Shown here: positions 12,655 through 24,169 of the stretch, piece after piece
How the letters are laid out: every line of letters begins with the position of its first letter
Position numbering within the stretch: position 1 is the first letter of the stretch
Notes under the pieces: generated by a model
What the model was told of the DNA's origin: nothing
Databases searched by the model: none
What the model saw: the letters and a program-made list of their open reading frames with translations, nothing else
Translations under genes and position numbers: made by a program
DNA from: Ophioderma brevispina
Lineage: Eukaryota; Echinodermata; Ophiuroidea; Amphilepidida; Ophiodermatidae
Direction of reading: 5' to 3'
NCBI GenBank assembly: GCA_023653785.1
Contig: JAMKCH010049195.1
Coordinates: 1 to 64,000, forward strand
Length of the DNA stretch: 64,000 nt

Positions 12655-13090
12655 TGGGTTGGGATGCTGGAGGGGTGTCCCCCTCCCGCGCGAAGCGCGG
12701 AAGTCCTTGCAATGTTCACTTTCCAAAACACATTTTTCTCATGCAAATTTGATAGAAACAAATAGAAATTGGTAGGTGTTTCACTTTTTATTGAGGTAAA
12801 TGATAAACGGTTTTAAAAAAGTAATAATGGCTGATGGTTTTTGGTTTGTTTCAAAAATAATATATAAGTGTTTTCAAGGTGAGTTTCAATATAGGAAGCG
12901 TCCGGGGTGTGCAGGCACGGGACGGCGCGAACCCTTGCAATGTTCACTTTCCAAAACAAGATTTTCTCATTGTTTATTTGATAAGAAAAATTATTGAAAT
13001 TGGTAAGTAGTCCATTTTATAATTCATGACCAACGTTTTATCAAACAAAATCTTAAATGGTTTTTGTTTGTAATTCTCAAACCAAGGAGC
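12655..13090. repeat. Direct tandem duplication, unit about 230 bp
   Basis: CCTTGCAATGTTCACTTTCC occurs at about 12,704 and again about 230 bases later at 12,934. The surrounding text matches in order: a GGGGTGT-rich start, then a TTTGATA(G)A and AAATTGGTA(G)GT segment, then GGTTTTTG(G)TTTGT. Two diverged head-to-tail copies explain the two similar open frames in this stretch, which are therefore not taken as genes. Confidence 0.65.
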
Positions 13091-13229
13091 CATGCAAGAA
13101 ATTTATTAACCGCGTGTAGCGCAAAAAAATTGGAAAATTTCGTGGTTACGCGATTTCTCAACGTAAGTAGGTACCATAGTCGCAGGAGGGGAAAAGGGCC
13201 CCCTGTATCCGTCAATGCTACTTCTAGCC

Positions 13230-13300
13230 GCTCTCTCCCCCTCTCTCCCTCCACCCTCTCTCTCGCGCTCTCTCTCTCTCTCTCTTCTCTCTCTCATTTC
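13230..13300. repeat. CT-rich microsatellite
   Basis: The stretch is almost entirely CT dinucleotides with a few C-rich interruptions and one GCGC break. It explains the serine/leucine-rich open frame on one strand and the arginine/glutamate-rich frame on the other. Confidence 0.9.
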
Positions 13301-13980
13301 TATCCTTCTCTGCGTTTTGTCACAACCCCAAGGGCTGAATTTTTTTTCGGGCCCCTAGGATCCCGGGGCCCCTAGGACCCCGGGCCAGGGTCAATTACCA
13401 CCTTTGACCCCCCTTCGCGTGGTACTGCTTAATAGGTGAGAAGTAGATAGATTTAAAAAACTGCCCTCTGTGTCATGGAAGCCATGTAGTTGGTAGAGAG
13501 TTGTGTGATATGGTCCCGTCGACGGATATTTTAACGAAAAGACGGGCAGCTGCATTTTGAACTCACTGAAGCTTGGTCAATGCTCTTTCTGGAAGGCCAT
13601 TAATCAAGGAATTCCAGGAATCCAGCTAGATGCATAACAAGGCGTGGGGAACAATCTGATGGTAGATTTTTTCATCAAAGGTACTGTCGAAACTGCACAA
13701 TTTCCTTAGTGAGGAGCCAAGCATCTTTGAATAAGCTGTTAACATGTTTGATCATTCTTAATGAGTCTAAGATGACACCAATGTTCCAGCTTCACGCTGA
13801 CTGATGTATAAAACGGGAGAATTGCCAATGATATAGTGGATAGAGTATAGCCGATCTACTTAAAATGATGGAGCGAAAGTACAAATCTCCGTCTTCTTGT
13901 CATTTAATATCAGCTGTTGGATTTACACCAGGATCTGATGTCCTGCAATGCTTGTTTCAATCTTTTATAGCAGCTGATCA

Positions 13981-14220
13981 CGATCCGAGGTTGGAAGTCG
14001 GGTAGAGCTGGGTGTCATCACGGAAAACACCAAATTGAATACCGTGGGCATTGATGATTATCCTGTAGTGGGGCACTCAACAAGATGATAGTCAACGGTC
14101 CAGTAACCGAGCCCTGTGGGAATCCACAATCTACCGCCAAAGGATCTGACGAAGCACCACTGACTGATATAGATTGAGTTGGCCATCTAGGTATGACGAG
14201 AACCAACTTGCTTTTCCAGC
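13981..14220 (-). pseudogene. Reverse transcriptase core remnant, minus strand
   Basis: One frame reads VDCGFPQGSVTGPL (about 14,130-14,085), the conserved PQGS-x-x-GP motif of non-LTR reverse transcriptase. A shifted frame just downstream gives FRDDTQLY at about 14,020-13,997, the catalytic aspartate pair, in which the usual alanine is arginine. The frameshift between them shows the copy is dead. Confidence 0.8.
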
Positions 14221-15605
14221 AATCCCTTACCGTTCAGTTAGACGGTGTAGGAGCTTTTTGGGTTCTATAGTGTCGAGAGGCGGCGCTGAAGTCCAGTAAC
14301 ACTAGTACAGCCTCTTTTTGTTTGTCAAGAGCAGTTCAAGATGTCAGTCTGCACCCGTAACAGAGCAGTCTCAGTACTGCGATATTGCCGGTATGCCGTC
14401 TGCATCGGAGTAGGAGATCATTATCGATGAGGTGAGTCTGCAAACTGATTCACTGCTAACTCTTCAAACACCTTTCAGAGAAATGGTAGAGATTAGATAT
14501 AGTGCGATAATTTGCGAGGGATGCTGGTGGTCCAGCAAATTTCTTCAGGCAGTGGGAGGACAGATGATGCTTGAGAGCTTGGGGAAATATGCCCGAAGAC
14601 AAGGAAGAGTTGGCAATCTTTGTTATGACTGGTAACAGATTATCTAGACATAGTTTTAAGAGACCAGCTGGTAGAGGGTCTTAAGGTGCAGGACTGACGA
14701 GCTGATTTGATGGATTCAAGACCTCTGCTTCAGACACTTGTAGAAAAGTAGCTGAAGGTGCGTTGGCATGACTCTGTTAGTTCAAAGGCAATAGAGGCAA
14801 GTAGTAGTATCATGTAGGGACGTTACACAGCTCTGATCTTATTGTAGAAAAATTCTTTGCCAAAAACTGTCAGCAAGATCTTGGACTTCATGGGCAAGGG
14901 GGAGCGGTTGTTCAATCGGGGAGAAGTAACTTACGACTACGCAGCAAAGGTTCCAGTATCACATGTAGTAATCTGGGTGTTTATGATATTCTGTCTTGGC
15001 TTTAGAAGAATTATTTAGAGCAATGATCTTTGTAAGCCTCTTGAATACGGTGAGCCCAGTCTGTGAAAACTCTGCGCTCTAGCAGAACGCCGTTCCTTCT
15101 TATTCAGCACCGAAGAAACAATCTGTGTACCAAGGTTGCATTTGAGAAGCAGAAACTACAGATCGATTTACGAGTAGAGCATGTTCATCAAGTGCTTGGA
15201 TAAGATGTTATTATATCAGTTAACTAGAGAACACAACTCAGAATCTGGAGGCAAACAGAGAAGTGCAGATCGTAAATCGGAGCGGAAGATGTCTCTTTTG
15301 ATGTTGCGAATTTTTCCGAGTCTGCATGGTTTTAATGGCACGGTTCAGGGTCGGTTGATTTTGATGAAGCACTTTGACAGCGTAGTGGTCACACGGCAAG
15401 AAAGTGACTATGAGTTGAAATATGGACTCACAAAATTGTCTTGCTTCCAAGTATTTAGTATCCAGAGTGTGGTTCCGATGTGGGTTGGGCCAACAACTAG
15501 TTGTTTCAAGTCAGGCAGATCTAGAAATATTGAGGAAGATTGACCCACAAGGTATCAGAACGTCAACATGTACATTGAAGTCTCCAGTTTAGGAGCAAAT
15601 GGCCA

Positions 15606-16075
15606 CTACAAACTGTTCAAAGTAGCAAGAAGAGAGGAGAATTCATCTAGAAACATTGATGAGGTGAATTTATTGTTCTTGTCAGACTTGAGTTTGTAGA
15701 TTAGGATCGTTGGAAGGATGGAGGTAGAAGGTGATGATATTGTGACATTCATATATTCCATGGAGTTAAACTCGCAGGTCTCGTTTATCCTTACAGGGAG
15801 ACCATCCCTAACGAGAGTAGCTGTACCTCCTCCTCTTCTATGATGTCGGTGAGAATGATGAAGCATATAATTAGGTAAAGTATTCTCGATATCGGCAATG
15901 GCTACATCATCTCTGTTATCTACAGAGTAAGCCAAGAGTCGGTGGGTGATGGCAAAGAATCCAAACCGATGGCTGATTTTGATGACGGAACATCAAACAA
16001 TGCACCTGATTTGTTTTTTGCCTGATAGACCCTGGGCATTCCAGGTAGCAAAGCGTAATTCATTTTGGTTAAGAT
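15606..16075 (-). pseudogene. Endonuclease domain remnant of the minus-strand element
   Basis: The first conserved strand reads LRFATWNAQGLSGKK at about 16,060-16,015. Here the asparagine of 'W-N-A-Q' is the metal-site residue of apurinic-type endonucleases in non-LTR elements. After a frame break, a 109-codon open frame (15,935-15,606) reads SHRHHRRGGGTATLVRDGL. This corresponds to the 'RRGGGVAxL' block of the fold, followed by a YKLKSDKNNKFTSSMFLDEF block typical of the CR1/L2 group. The frame is broken at least once, so the enzyme is not intact. Confidence 0.8.
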
Positions 16076-16150
16076 GTAACGCAATCATGGCCTCCGTCAG
16101 GCGCAAGCGACTATGGATAAGGTTAACTATTTGTACCTTAATTAATTAAG

Positions 16151-17510
16151 TTACCTTTTATTTATTGTGTTACCTGATTTGACACTGTGCTTTTCTGATG
16201 CAAGTCCTCATAGCAAACCTACGTTTTGTGCTTGCCACCAAGGCTTCCACGGAAATGAAAAGCACCCATGGTGGCAAATGATGGTATACAAAAAAGAATA
16301 AAATATTAAAGAATTACACAAGCAATTTTAGTGATATTATACTATGGGTGCACAACAGATGTGCAGTGTGCTGCAGTTTGGATCAGCGCACACCAAATTA
16401 CTAAATTGAAATTTAAAAAGAAAATTGTGCAAATTAGTTTTCACCACGCAATGGTTATCCGGGGTTAAGTGAGCTAGCTGATGACCCAGGCAATTGGTCC
16501 ACCCTGCAGGAAAGGTTTGTGAGTCAGTGCAGATAATCTCGGACCAGAGGGGTATATGGCTGACTGATGAGTAAAAATACAATTAAATCTACACACACTT
16601 ATTCAAGTTACTATAAATTTTGTTGGGTGACATAGTGAGGTACAAAAAATTGGGTATACATGATGTAAAGTATCATAATAAAAAATCAGCAATGATGATG
16701 GAAAGTACCAAGCACAACAAAATAACACCCCATTGTTACAAATGCCTTATTCTCTATTCACAGTTAAGGCTTCTAAAATTTGAGATGATTTTTCAAAACA
16801 GGACATTTAGGGTTTTTGCTTGCCAAGATTCTTGTATGGAGGTTTATCTAATTATTAAATGGTTGGTTGGTAATGATAAACTAATGTTTTTTTTTGTATG
16901 AGCAGTCTATGGACCATTACACACACCAAAATAGTTCACTTACGTGAGCTTTCAACTTGCTGACAAAGCCTTATCAAACATTGCTTGTTCTTGTGATCAT
17001 ATTACTTGTACAAGTTTACATTATTAATGGATTCTTCTAGAATGCATTGAGTAAATCTTTAATCACAGGGTGAAGTGGCCTTAATGTGACGACCAATCCA
17101 ACAAAACAGCTAAAAGACCACTTTTAATCTAATCTTCAGGATGCCTGACTGACTGAACTGAAAATCACTTTTTTTATTTGAGAGGTAAAACCATGGCAAC
17201 AGTAAGTACTTTCAGATTAACCGTACAAACATTTGAATATTGGTTTTCGTCTTTACCTCACCCATTTTTATGTGCCTGGACACATCTTGCATCAATCTTA
17301 CCCATTTATTTCTCAACTTCATTATTTTCCACAGATTGCACAAAAGTACAAATAATGTACAATATTTACCAAATTTACAATATATTGAATAAGATATTTT
17401 AAACATTTTTAATCTAACTCATTACTAAGCCCAAGGCCTGTAAAATCTCAGCTCACTTTATAGGTGTATAATATATTTGTCTATTAATTACTTTTTTTTA
17501 TATGATGATT
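16151..17510. other. AT-rich non-coding DNA, nothing recognised
   Basis: No exon or repeat family was identified. Short frames on both strands lack domain resemblance and the base composition is strongly AT-rich. Confidence 0.4.
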
Positions 17511-17515
17511 TTAAA

Positions 17516-17861
17516 AGTGGCAACGAGAGATTTCAATTCAGATGTGGCTTAAAATATAATAATTCTGATTTTTGCAGCTGATGTAAAAAGCTTTCTATCA
17601 AAAATATCCCCTCTGAAAGGATTAGCTAGAATATTTTCTTTGATACAAAACTGTCAAATTCTATTGTTCTTATAGGATTAATATGAAATTCAGCTTATGT
17701 TTTACAACTGAAATATACATTAAAAATTGCCTTTGGTTTCAATTTTTAAGACATTTTCTGTACAAAATACAAGGTAAGAAATCTTTTGAGTGTGTAATCT
17801 ATGAAATCACTCAACTTCATATGACACATGGGTGCCTCAAATCTCTCGTTGCCCTTTAAAT
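17516..17861. mobile_element. Small element with short terminal inverted repeats
   Basis: GGCAACGAGAGATTT at about 17,519 is mirrored by its complement ending near 17,853, where the complement reads GGGCAACGAGAGATTTGAGG. The termini abut A- or T-rich sequence that could be a short target duplication. The interior is AT-rich and non-coding. A third occurrence of CAACGAGAGATTTCC begins just outside at 17,926, so a second copy or an end fragment may lie next to it. Confidence 0.5.
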
Positions 17862-17912
17862 CTATTTAACATTTTGCATTTCGGACATTTGAAGGGAAAT
17901 TAATTCCAATAT

Positions 17913-19010
17913 TTAAGGTGTAACCAACGAGAGATTTCCATTTGTCAATTTTTGTATATGTCGTGATTTCACTAAGATTCGACATGTAAGCAATAGATTT
18001 GCAGGAATCCAATTATCATATGGAGGTTCCCCAGCGGCATCTATGACCCAATTACTGTAGCAATTGACGTTAATTCTCGTGAGAAACTCTCTCAGAGAAC
18101 TTTCACTTTGAAAACACTGCCATACGGCCAACAGAATTGAATGGTAGGTGCGCTCTGCAAATCCTTGCAGGCGAAACAAAGATGATCAGCATTATAAAGT
18201 TCACCCTTTTATCTTGTGTTGGAAATGATCCTAAAACTAGGAGTTATTAAAAATGACACTCTATGACCCTCAAATGACCTTTGACCCATTCCTAAATAGA
18301 CATCAATGCATGGTAACCTTTGGAAGTTGTATGATGGGCTGGCTATACCTTATCTTGCTAAAAGACAGTTTGTCCTACAAATTTTCCCAAATTTGCATTG
18401 AAATGAATATTCACACCCTTAATCATAGCCTAACTGAATCCATATATATTTAATATAGGACTAACAATTAGGGAAGCATAAAATGCTTCCTAAAAGATTT
18501 TTAAATAGTGCATAAGTCCAAACCAATGTTCCCTACCTGTACATAGAGGTACATTACAGGGGATATTCATGTATTCAATATAAACACAACATGTCTGAAG
18601 AAAAAACTTTTTAAAACAATATTACTGCACTCAACTGAGATAAAACATGTACATCCTTAAAAGTTGGCCAGTGATGAGAAATGACAACTGCCATTTCAAT
18701 AGGAGTGATTTTGCTTGGTTAATTTATTCCATTAACTGGTGTGCTATGAAAATAATAGAGTATTAAAATTTGCATTCCTGATGCCTACTTTTGGGTACCA
18801 CAATATATGTTAACACTAACCCTGGTTGTAAACCTGATTTTTGTTTATTTTAATGAGGTAGTTGGTTGTAGTTTCATGGTAAATTTTAAATGAATTGAAC
18901 CTTTATAAGTCTATCACCTACAGTCTGTAGAATAAAAGGTTTTAAGAGCAGCATCATTTTGACCATTTTTAAATTCCAATGAGAAAATAACAATTTAAAA
19001 TTTGCTAATA
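17913..19010. other. TRAF intron sequence, no further exon identified
   Basis: Downstream of TRAF exon 3 on the minus strand I expected more zinc-finger exons but found none. An 88-codon minus-strand frame at 17,913-18,179 has a balanced, protein-like composition, with a SSLREFLTRINVNCYSNW segment. It lacks paired Cys/His motifs and matches no family I recognise. It begins next to the CAACGAGAGATTT word, so it may belong to a repeat. Confidence 0.3.
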
Positions 19011-19019
19011 TCAACTTAC

Positions 19020-19356
19020 CGGTAAATCACCAACAGCAAATGACTCCCCACATATTTCACAGGGTTCTTGGCGAAAATGACATTCTTTTAGCAAATGCTC
19101 GGCGAGTCGGCCACGAAGTACACGAGCAGTACAGCCCTGTTCTCGAAACATGCAGTATATGAATTCAAATTTACATTCTATGAGATGATCATTGAGCTCC
19201 TTCAGTGGGCGCTCTTCAAGACAGCCATTTGCCTTGTTGGTGCAGTACACGACCGCTCTTCCAAGTTGACGATTTGCGTAACTATCTTTTGCAAGTCCGC
19301 CTTCTGAATCAAATTCTTCATCACAGGATGGACATTTTATCATTCCTTTCTGTTCA
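19020..19356 (-). CDS. TRAF-like adaptor, coding exon 3 (end of RING, TRAF zinc fingers)
   Basis: This exon is 337 bases. It enters after CCACCAG with a pyrimidine tract and leaves at CCG|GTAAGT. Joined to exon 2 in phase, the first codons read GEQKGMIKCPSCDEEF, completing the RING finger with its final Cys-x-x-Cys pair. Next come YCTNKANGC..HLIEC and YCMFREQGC..HLLKEC, two TRAF-type zinc-finger modules, and the start of a third (CEICGESF) that would continue in the next exon. The order and spacing match TRAF3/TRAF5. In the family these fingers link the RING to the coiled coil and MATH domain and serve in receptor-proximal signalling. The exon ends in phase 0. The symbol is left blank because the ortholog cannot be fixed without the MATH domain. 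Confidence 0.88.
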
Positions 19357-19589
19357 CTGGTGGAGAAAAAAATGGGTATGTTAGTAAACTTGTACAGTTA
19401 ATTTTTATCTGTTTAAAAGCCCAGGATGTTTCATTCTAGGCATGAAGTCCTATTAAAATATGATTCCATAGCATATATTGAATCATGTTCAAGGCTAATT
19501 CTGGTTTAAATATGAACAGTGCTTGTTTCTTGCAGAGCGGCAGATTTTAAAAATACAGCAAGTACACTGCGTCATCCCCTGTAAGATGG

Positions 19590-20300
19590 GCAGTCTGGAA
19601 CATGGACTCAGACGTCCATGACCTTTGACATCTCACACAGGAAGGACCCCTATTGCACCTTAATCCAAGTCTGGTTTAAATCTGACTTAAACTTTTCGAG
19701 AGACGTGAAAAAGAAAACTAACCAAACTGGAACATATCATACATACACACACACACACACAACAAAAGTGTACCTCGATGACCTTTGACTTTGGTCTATG
19801 ACCTCTGTATTGCCCATATTTTTGAAATAATAGCTCAACCAATATAGGGTCAATCCAATTTTACACCAGATTTAAGGCTCGAATAAGGTGCAAATCGGGG
19901 TTCCCTTCATATGGGATGATGTCAAAGGTCATAGACAAAGGTCAAAGGTATCTGAGGTCATGTTGTGTGTGTGGTATGGGGTTGTCAGTTTAGTTAGGTT
20001 GTTTTAAGGTCTCTGCAAATTAAACCAGACTTGGGGTTAAGGTGTGCAGTAGGGGTCCTTCATATGGGAGTCAAGGGTCACATACTAAGGTCAAAGGTCA
20101 TCTACGGTCACGTTCCAGTTTGGGTAGGCTTTCATTTTTGTCAGGTAATATGGTTTAGTCCGATTTACAACGAACTTGGGTCAAAGGTGCAATGCGGGTT
20201 CTTCATATGTTGTTGAGGTCAAAGGTCACATACCAAGGTCAAAGGTCATGTGCAGTCATGTTCCACTTTGGTTAGGCTTCATTTTTTGGAAAACTGCTAA
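19590..20300. repeat. Degenerate tandem repeat rich in AGGTCA words
   Basis: Units of roughly 130-170 bases recur, each with CTTCATATG, a GGTCACAT word, AAGGTCAAAGGTCAT and then a GTTCCA(G/C)TTTGGTTAG segment. Perfect direct repeats of AGGTCA spaced by one base occur at 20,088-20,100 and 20,236-20,248, with a near-perfect one at about 19,939. An inverted-sense block lies at 19,610-19,810. An AC microsatellite sits at about 19,743-19,760. The block lies just upstream of TRAF exon 3, in intron 2. Confidence 0.7.
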
Positions 20301-20619
20301 TTCTGTTATTCTATGAGAATTTATTGAATTGATGCCCTAACTGACAACACTGTGCCAAATAACCTACTTGTTTACTGCCATCTTTCCAGGGGATCATGAA
20401 GTTTACTTGGTGTATGTAGCAAAACAATTTGTTCATAAAACAAGATACCATAAGCAAATATTCTCTCCGACTAAAATACCATCATGACTCAGTGTAGGTC
20501 AGTGTTTTTTTGTGTTTGGGTTGCTCGTCTCAGAATATGCTTGACATCAACAAAGGGATATAAGCCGAATAGATGGTATTCATCAAGTACAAGCTTATGA
20601 GGCGCAATTTGAAGCGTGG

Positions 20620-20960
20620 ACCCACCCTCTCACGTATCACCTTCTTCACCTGGGCCAATATTTGCACGTCAGGATTTCACCACTACATCACTTGCTTTAC
20701 AAAAACAAAGTCCACGGTATCACTTATCTGCAAATTGTTAGTCCAGGGAGTGGGGGGACTTCACCCTTTGATTTATTTCCAAAAGGGACGCTTCACTTTT
20801 GTCAATTTTGGAGAGATCTGAAGCTTCACCACCGTTTCACCATACTGAAATTACATAGTTCAAGCTTCACTACTTTTTCATCATACTTGCCATTGCATAG
20901 TTAAAGCTTCACACTGTTTCACCTTCACTATTAGCCTTTTGATGTATTTCACGCTTCGTC
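20620..20960. repeat. Degenerate short repeat containing TTTCACC/AGCTTCAC words
   Basis: TTTCACC, GCTTCAC and CTTCACTA recur at irregular 15-40 base spacing, with two longer similar units (CATA(G)TT(C/A)AAGCTTCAC) about 40-50 bases apart. The open frames that cross it are not convincing. Confidence 0.4.
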
Positions 20961-21539
20961 TTTCACAATCATACTTCACCAATGTTCATTATTACAAGAC
21001 CATGATTACAATATGATCAAATCCTTGAGTCCACACTGCTTACAAAAACAACAAGTCAAAGCGGTTTCAAAGATGCCAGCAACATTATTATTATTTTGTT
21101 TAATCCATGTTCCTTCAGATACATTTTTGTTGTTATAACAATAAAAAACAAAGGATTATAATATGTATACAAACCTGTTTTAACTACAATTCTTGTTTAC
21201 TAACTCTGTTAACTGTAAAACAAAAACACTATCTATTGTCAAACTGTTCCTTGTTCCACACAAGTTTCTCAGGTTTGCATTGTTTGTTAGCTTTGACATG
21301 GTGTTGTTATAAATAAATGTACACTAAAAAATGATCAGTTGCATTTTGATCAATCATGTGGACAAACCCATGGATTTAAATTATGTTTGTGTACAAAGTA
21401 ATGCTTCTACATTGTTAACTCCTTACAATGTAAAAAACTGTTTGGCGTGGTTTACAAAGCTTGTAAGGATTTTTTCCAGAGTGATTTCACCTTGGGGTCA
21501 AATTTCAAGAGTGAATCCATTTACACGAGTGGAAAAACT

Positions 21540-21815
21540 ACATCTAAAGATTTTGTGCGTTTGCATGTGCGTTGTGGTGCGAGCGGTGTGTGGGCGTGTG
21601 TGTATGTAATATGGGTGTGACTGCATGTATGTGTGTGGGTCTGTGTGATTTCCAAGAGAAAGAGTGAAAAATTACATCCAAAGATTTTTTGCGTTTGCAT
21701 GTGTGGGTGGGGGACGTGGGCGGCATGTGTGTTTGTATGTAGGTATATGTATGTGTGTCTGTGTATGTGGTGGTAGGGTATATATGGGTGTTGAATATGT
21801 GTGTGTGCAAGATTC
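21540..21815. repeat. GT-rich microsatellite-like stretch with an internal duplication
   Basis: AAAGATTTTGTGCGTTTGCA and a near copy about 135 bases later (AAAGATTTTTTGCGTTTGCA) head two units. Each runs into degenerate TGTG/ATGT sequence. The histidine/threonine-rich frames on the minus strand are translations of this repeat and not genes. Confidence 0.7.
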
Positions 21816-22223
21816 ACACATCAAGAATTAATGATAGTTTCAAATTGAATTGGTATTTTTCTTTTTGGCAAAGTATATCCCAAGGGCTTGACTTATAGGT
21901 ATATACTAACCAAAACTTATTCACAACAATGCTGAATCATATTTGTTTTACATTTAGAATTTGCAAGCTATTAAATAATTTTTATGGGAAAGGGTTTGGT
22001 TTGACTAAGGTAAGGGTGGAGAGTATCGCCGTTCACGGTGGTATATCGCAATAATACTTGGGTATAAATCTCCCGGGGTAATCGGGTTTTTTTTGGTTCC
22101 TGACGTTGAAATAAAAATTTACTTGTATTTGCCTGTTAATATTTCGCCTTGAAAAAACGGTAGCTATTGATAATCCTGGTTCCTAAAAAATGTGTATGAG
22201 ATAATTGACAAGGTTACATTGAG

Positions 22224-24062
22224 TTGCTTGAAACGTGTAGTTATTTCCTTTACGAGGCCTACTTACGGTGTGTGATTCAATTATGCTTTTCCCGAAAGCC
22301 GTTTGATTTTTCGGAAGCGTTTATTTGTCAGGGTTGTTGCAAAGTGTTCCAGTATTCAATTTCTTTCAAATACCATCTTCTCTGTTGGAAATCAACATTT
22401 GACAATGAAGTGCCGGGAAAAATCCTAAATGCTGTCAAAAAAACCCCAATATCATAATATTGAAGCTAAACCACACAATCGGATCAATAAGAAGGGGGGT
22501 CTCCCAGGATCAATCGGCAAACCAAGACGATCGCATGTGCTGTCCGGTGGTAGAGCGGCACACATAAAGCATATTACGTCTCGGATGATTCGACAGATTT
22601 TTACATCAAGGGCTCCAGTTTCACAACAAGCTCGTTCAAGATCAGTTGACGATTAAACGCAACTTAAAACACCAAGTGTACGCAAATATAAGTTAAAACG
22701 GCAAAAAATAACCTAAATGTACAAAGAATAAATATAATCATAAATTTTTCGTAAGGAGTTAAATCTGGGACAGTATCGAGAAGAAAAATAGCAGCTCAAC
22801 AGGCCGGGGATGGAACCCTGACAGCGAAGTGGGAAAAACGTCGACTATGAGGCCATTACGCCCCATGTGTGTGTTACGTTCTTTCATTCACGTTCGCGAG
22901 TCGGATTGTAACATGGAGTGGAAAATATTTCATGGTCTCTAATGCACCGATCTTTGCTGATAGGAAATATAGGTTATTATTTTCAACCGACAACAAAATA
23001 GCCTCATCTTTATTATTCCTGTCCATATTTGTTTGTGTTATGTATTTTCACCGGTTATCTCTTTGGCTTTTCCTTGCTTTGTGTTTTCCGCCGACTAAGG
23101 CGGTTGCTGATTTTGTGATGGAGGGATGGTCCTTGTTACTTAAACTTATAACCGGTATTTTATAATTTCTTGCTTAGACGGGCTTTGTTATTTATTTTTC
23201 ATCTATATGATGTAGGGGCCTACCTATAGTTCATACAGTTTGTTTTAATTTTCATAGGTCTATGTGATAAAATATTTACGTCTTTTCATCCCTTGGAAAT
23301 AAAATGAGAAAGTCAAGTTACGTTACAGCCAATCAGCTGATCGCAAGTCAATTATTTTAATCACAATCGATTTTGTGTGAAATATCGATTTGTTGTACAA
23401 AACAGTGAGGTAGACATAAAGCTAAAAAGTGGACAGTCATGATCTCGGATTCTCCCAAAGATATCCTTTACTCTTTTCAATTACAACCCATTTATAGGTG
23501 TACCAATTCAAACCTGTTTAGCAGCGTGGTAAGTGGATACCCCCGTTCTTCGCAAACATTATTGATTTTGGTTCACAATAACCTAACAACATTTGTTCTT
23601 ATTTTCATAAGTGCCGTGCTGTCCACTCGTCTGTGTCGTGATCCCCGGAACGGCGGGGAGTTCTATTCATTTTTCTTTGTGAGATTTGTGAGGACATGCA
23701 CGATTTCGACATGATTTCGACGCGACGCAGAAAAACCCCCTGCACACAATATAAGTTCCGCCTGTCAATGGATTCGACGTCTTCCACCAGTGAATCCAAA
23801 TCCCACTCAAGCTTCACCCCTTTCAAAAACCTTAAAATGGAAGAACATTCAACCAAATGAAAATCCAAAGAACCGATTCACTATAGCAAAGAATAATATT
23901 GACCTTAAGCTTAGGACGTCGATCGGCGGCGATATTTGTCGACCCGTGAGGAGGGTGGGTACACGCATCAAATTGACGCCTGCATTAATAGCCAATCAGA
24001 AATATCATGGTAATAAAAACTTAACAGATTATTCTTACCATAACCTTATTCGATATACCTGA
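22224..24062. other. Less AT-rich stretch with unassigned open frames
   Basis: This part of TRAF intron 2 contains more CpG than its surroundings and several frames of 75-98 codons. One is arginine-rich (22,429-22,656), one is hydrophobic (22,869-23,165), and a 90-codon frame ends at 24,062 (ICRPVRRVGTRIKLTPALIA). None matches a family I recognise and no pair of splice sites joins them convincingly. They could be remnants of an unknown element or small exons of an unrecognised plus-strand gene. Confidence 0.25.
22798..22866 (-). repeat. tRNA-like sequence, probably a SINE head
   Basis: On the minus strand the text runs GGGGCGTAATGGCCTCATAG, which resembles an internal A box. It ends with CAGGGTTCCATCCCCGG, a T-arm-like B box with a mostly paired stem. 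A clean seven-base acceptor stem and an anticodon arm cannot be drawn, so a functional tRNA is unlikely. A tRNA-derived SINE or tRNA relic fits better. Confidence 0.35.
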
Positions 24063-24169
24063 AGAAGGTCACTTTGCCTGGTTACGCCAAATTAAAGCTG
24101 CTCACTCGGTCTGCAAAGTTTATAGGAAGGTTCTGGGACTAACCAAAGCAACTGATCCCATAAGGCTAC

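Larger units (their letters stand above)
13500..16150 (-). mobile_element. Decayed CR1/L2-like non-LTR retrotransposon, minus strand
   Basis: Read on the minus strand, the order is endonuclease (16,075 down to 15,606) and then reverse transcriptase (about 14,700 down to 14,000). After that comes a C-terminal part (about 13,690-13,550) with a 'LQ-x-x-Q-N-A-A-A-R-L'-like segment. Many frameshifts separate the pieces. No clear 3' tail is visible, so the 3' end may be truncated near 13.5 kb. It has the same architecture as the plus-strand element at 3.4-6.7 kb but is a different copy. Confidence 0.8.

Noticed and set aside
13064..13375. Ser/Leu-rich plus-strand frame and overlapping Arg/Glu-rich minus-strand frame
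   Set aside because: Both are translations of the CT microsatellite at 13,230-13,300.
15181..15543. 120-codon plus-strand frame
   Set aside because: It lies antisense to the ORF2 remnant of the minus-strand retroelement, between its endonuclease and RT parts, and has no motif of its own.
17913..18179. 88-codon minus-strand frame considered as the next TRAF exon
   Set aside because: It lacks the paired Cys/His pattern of TRAF zinc fingers and any coiled-coil or MATH resemblance, and starts next to a repeat word.
21521..21817. His/Thr-rich minus-strand frames
   Set aside because: They translate a GT-rich repeat and its duplicated unit.
22798..22866. Functional tRNA gene
   Set aside because: A and B box-like words exist, but a full acceptor stem and anticodon arm cannot be formed; a SINE or relic is more likely.
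23439..23528. Short first exon ending at GTG|GTAAGT
   Set aside because: One good donor is not enough; no matching acceptor or conserved protein could be linked to it.
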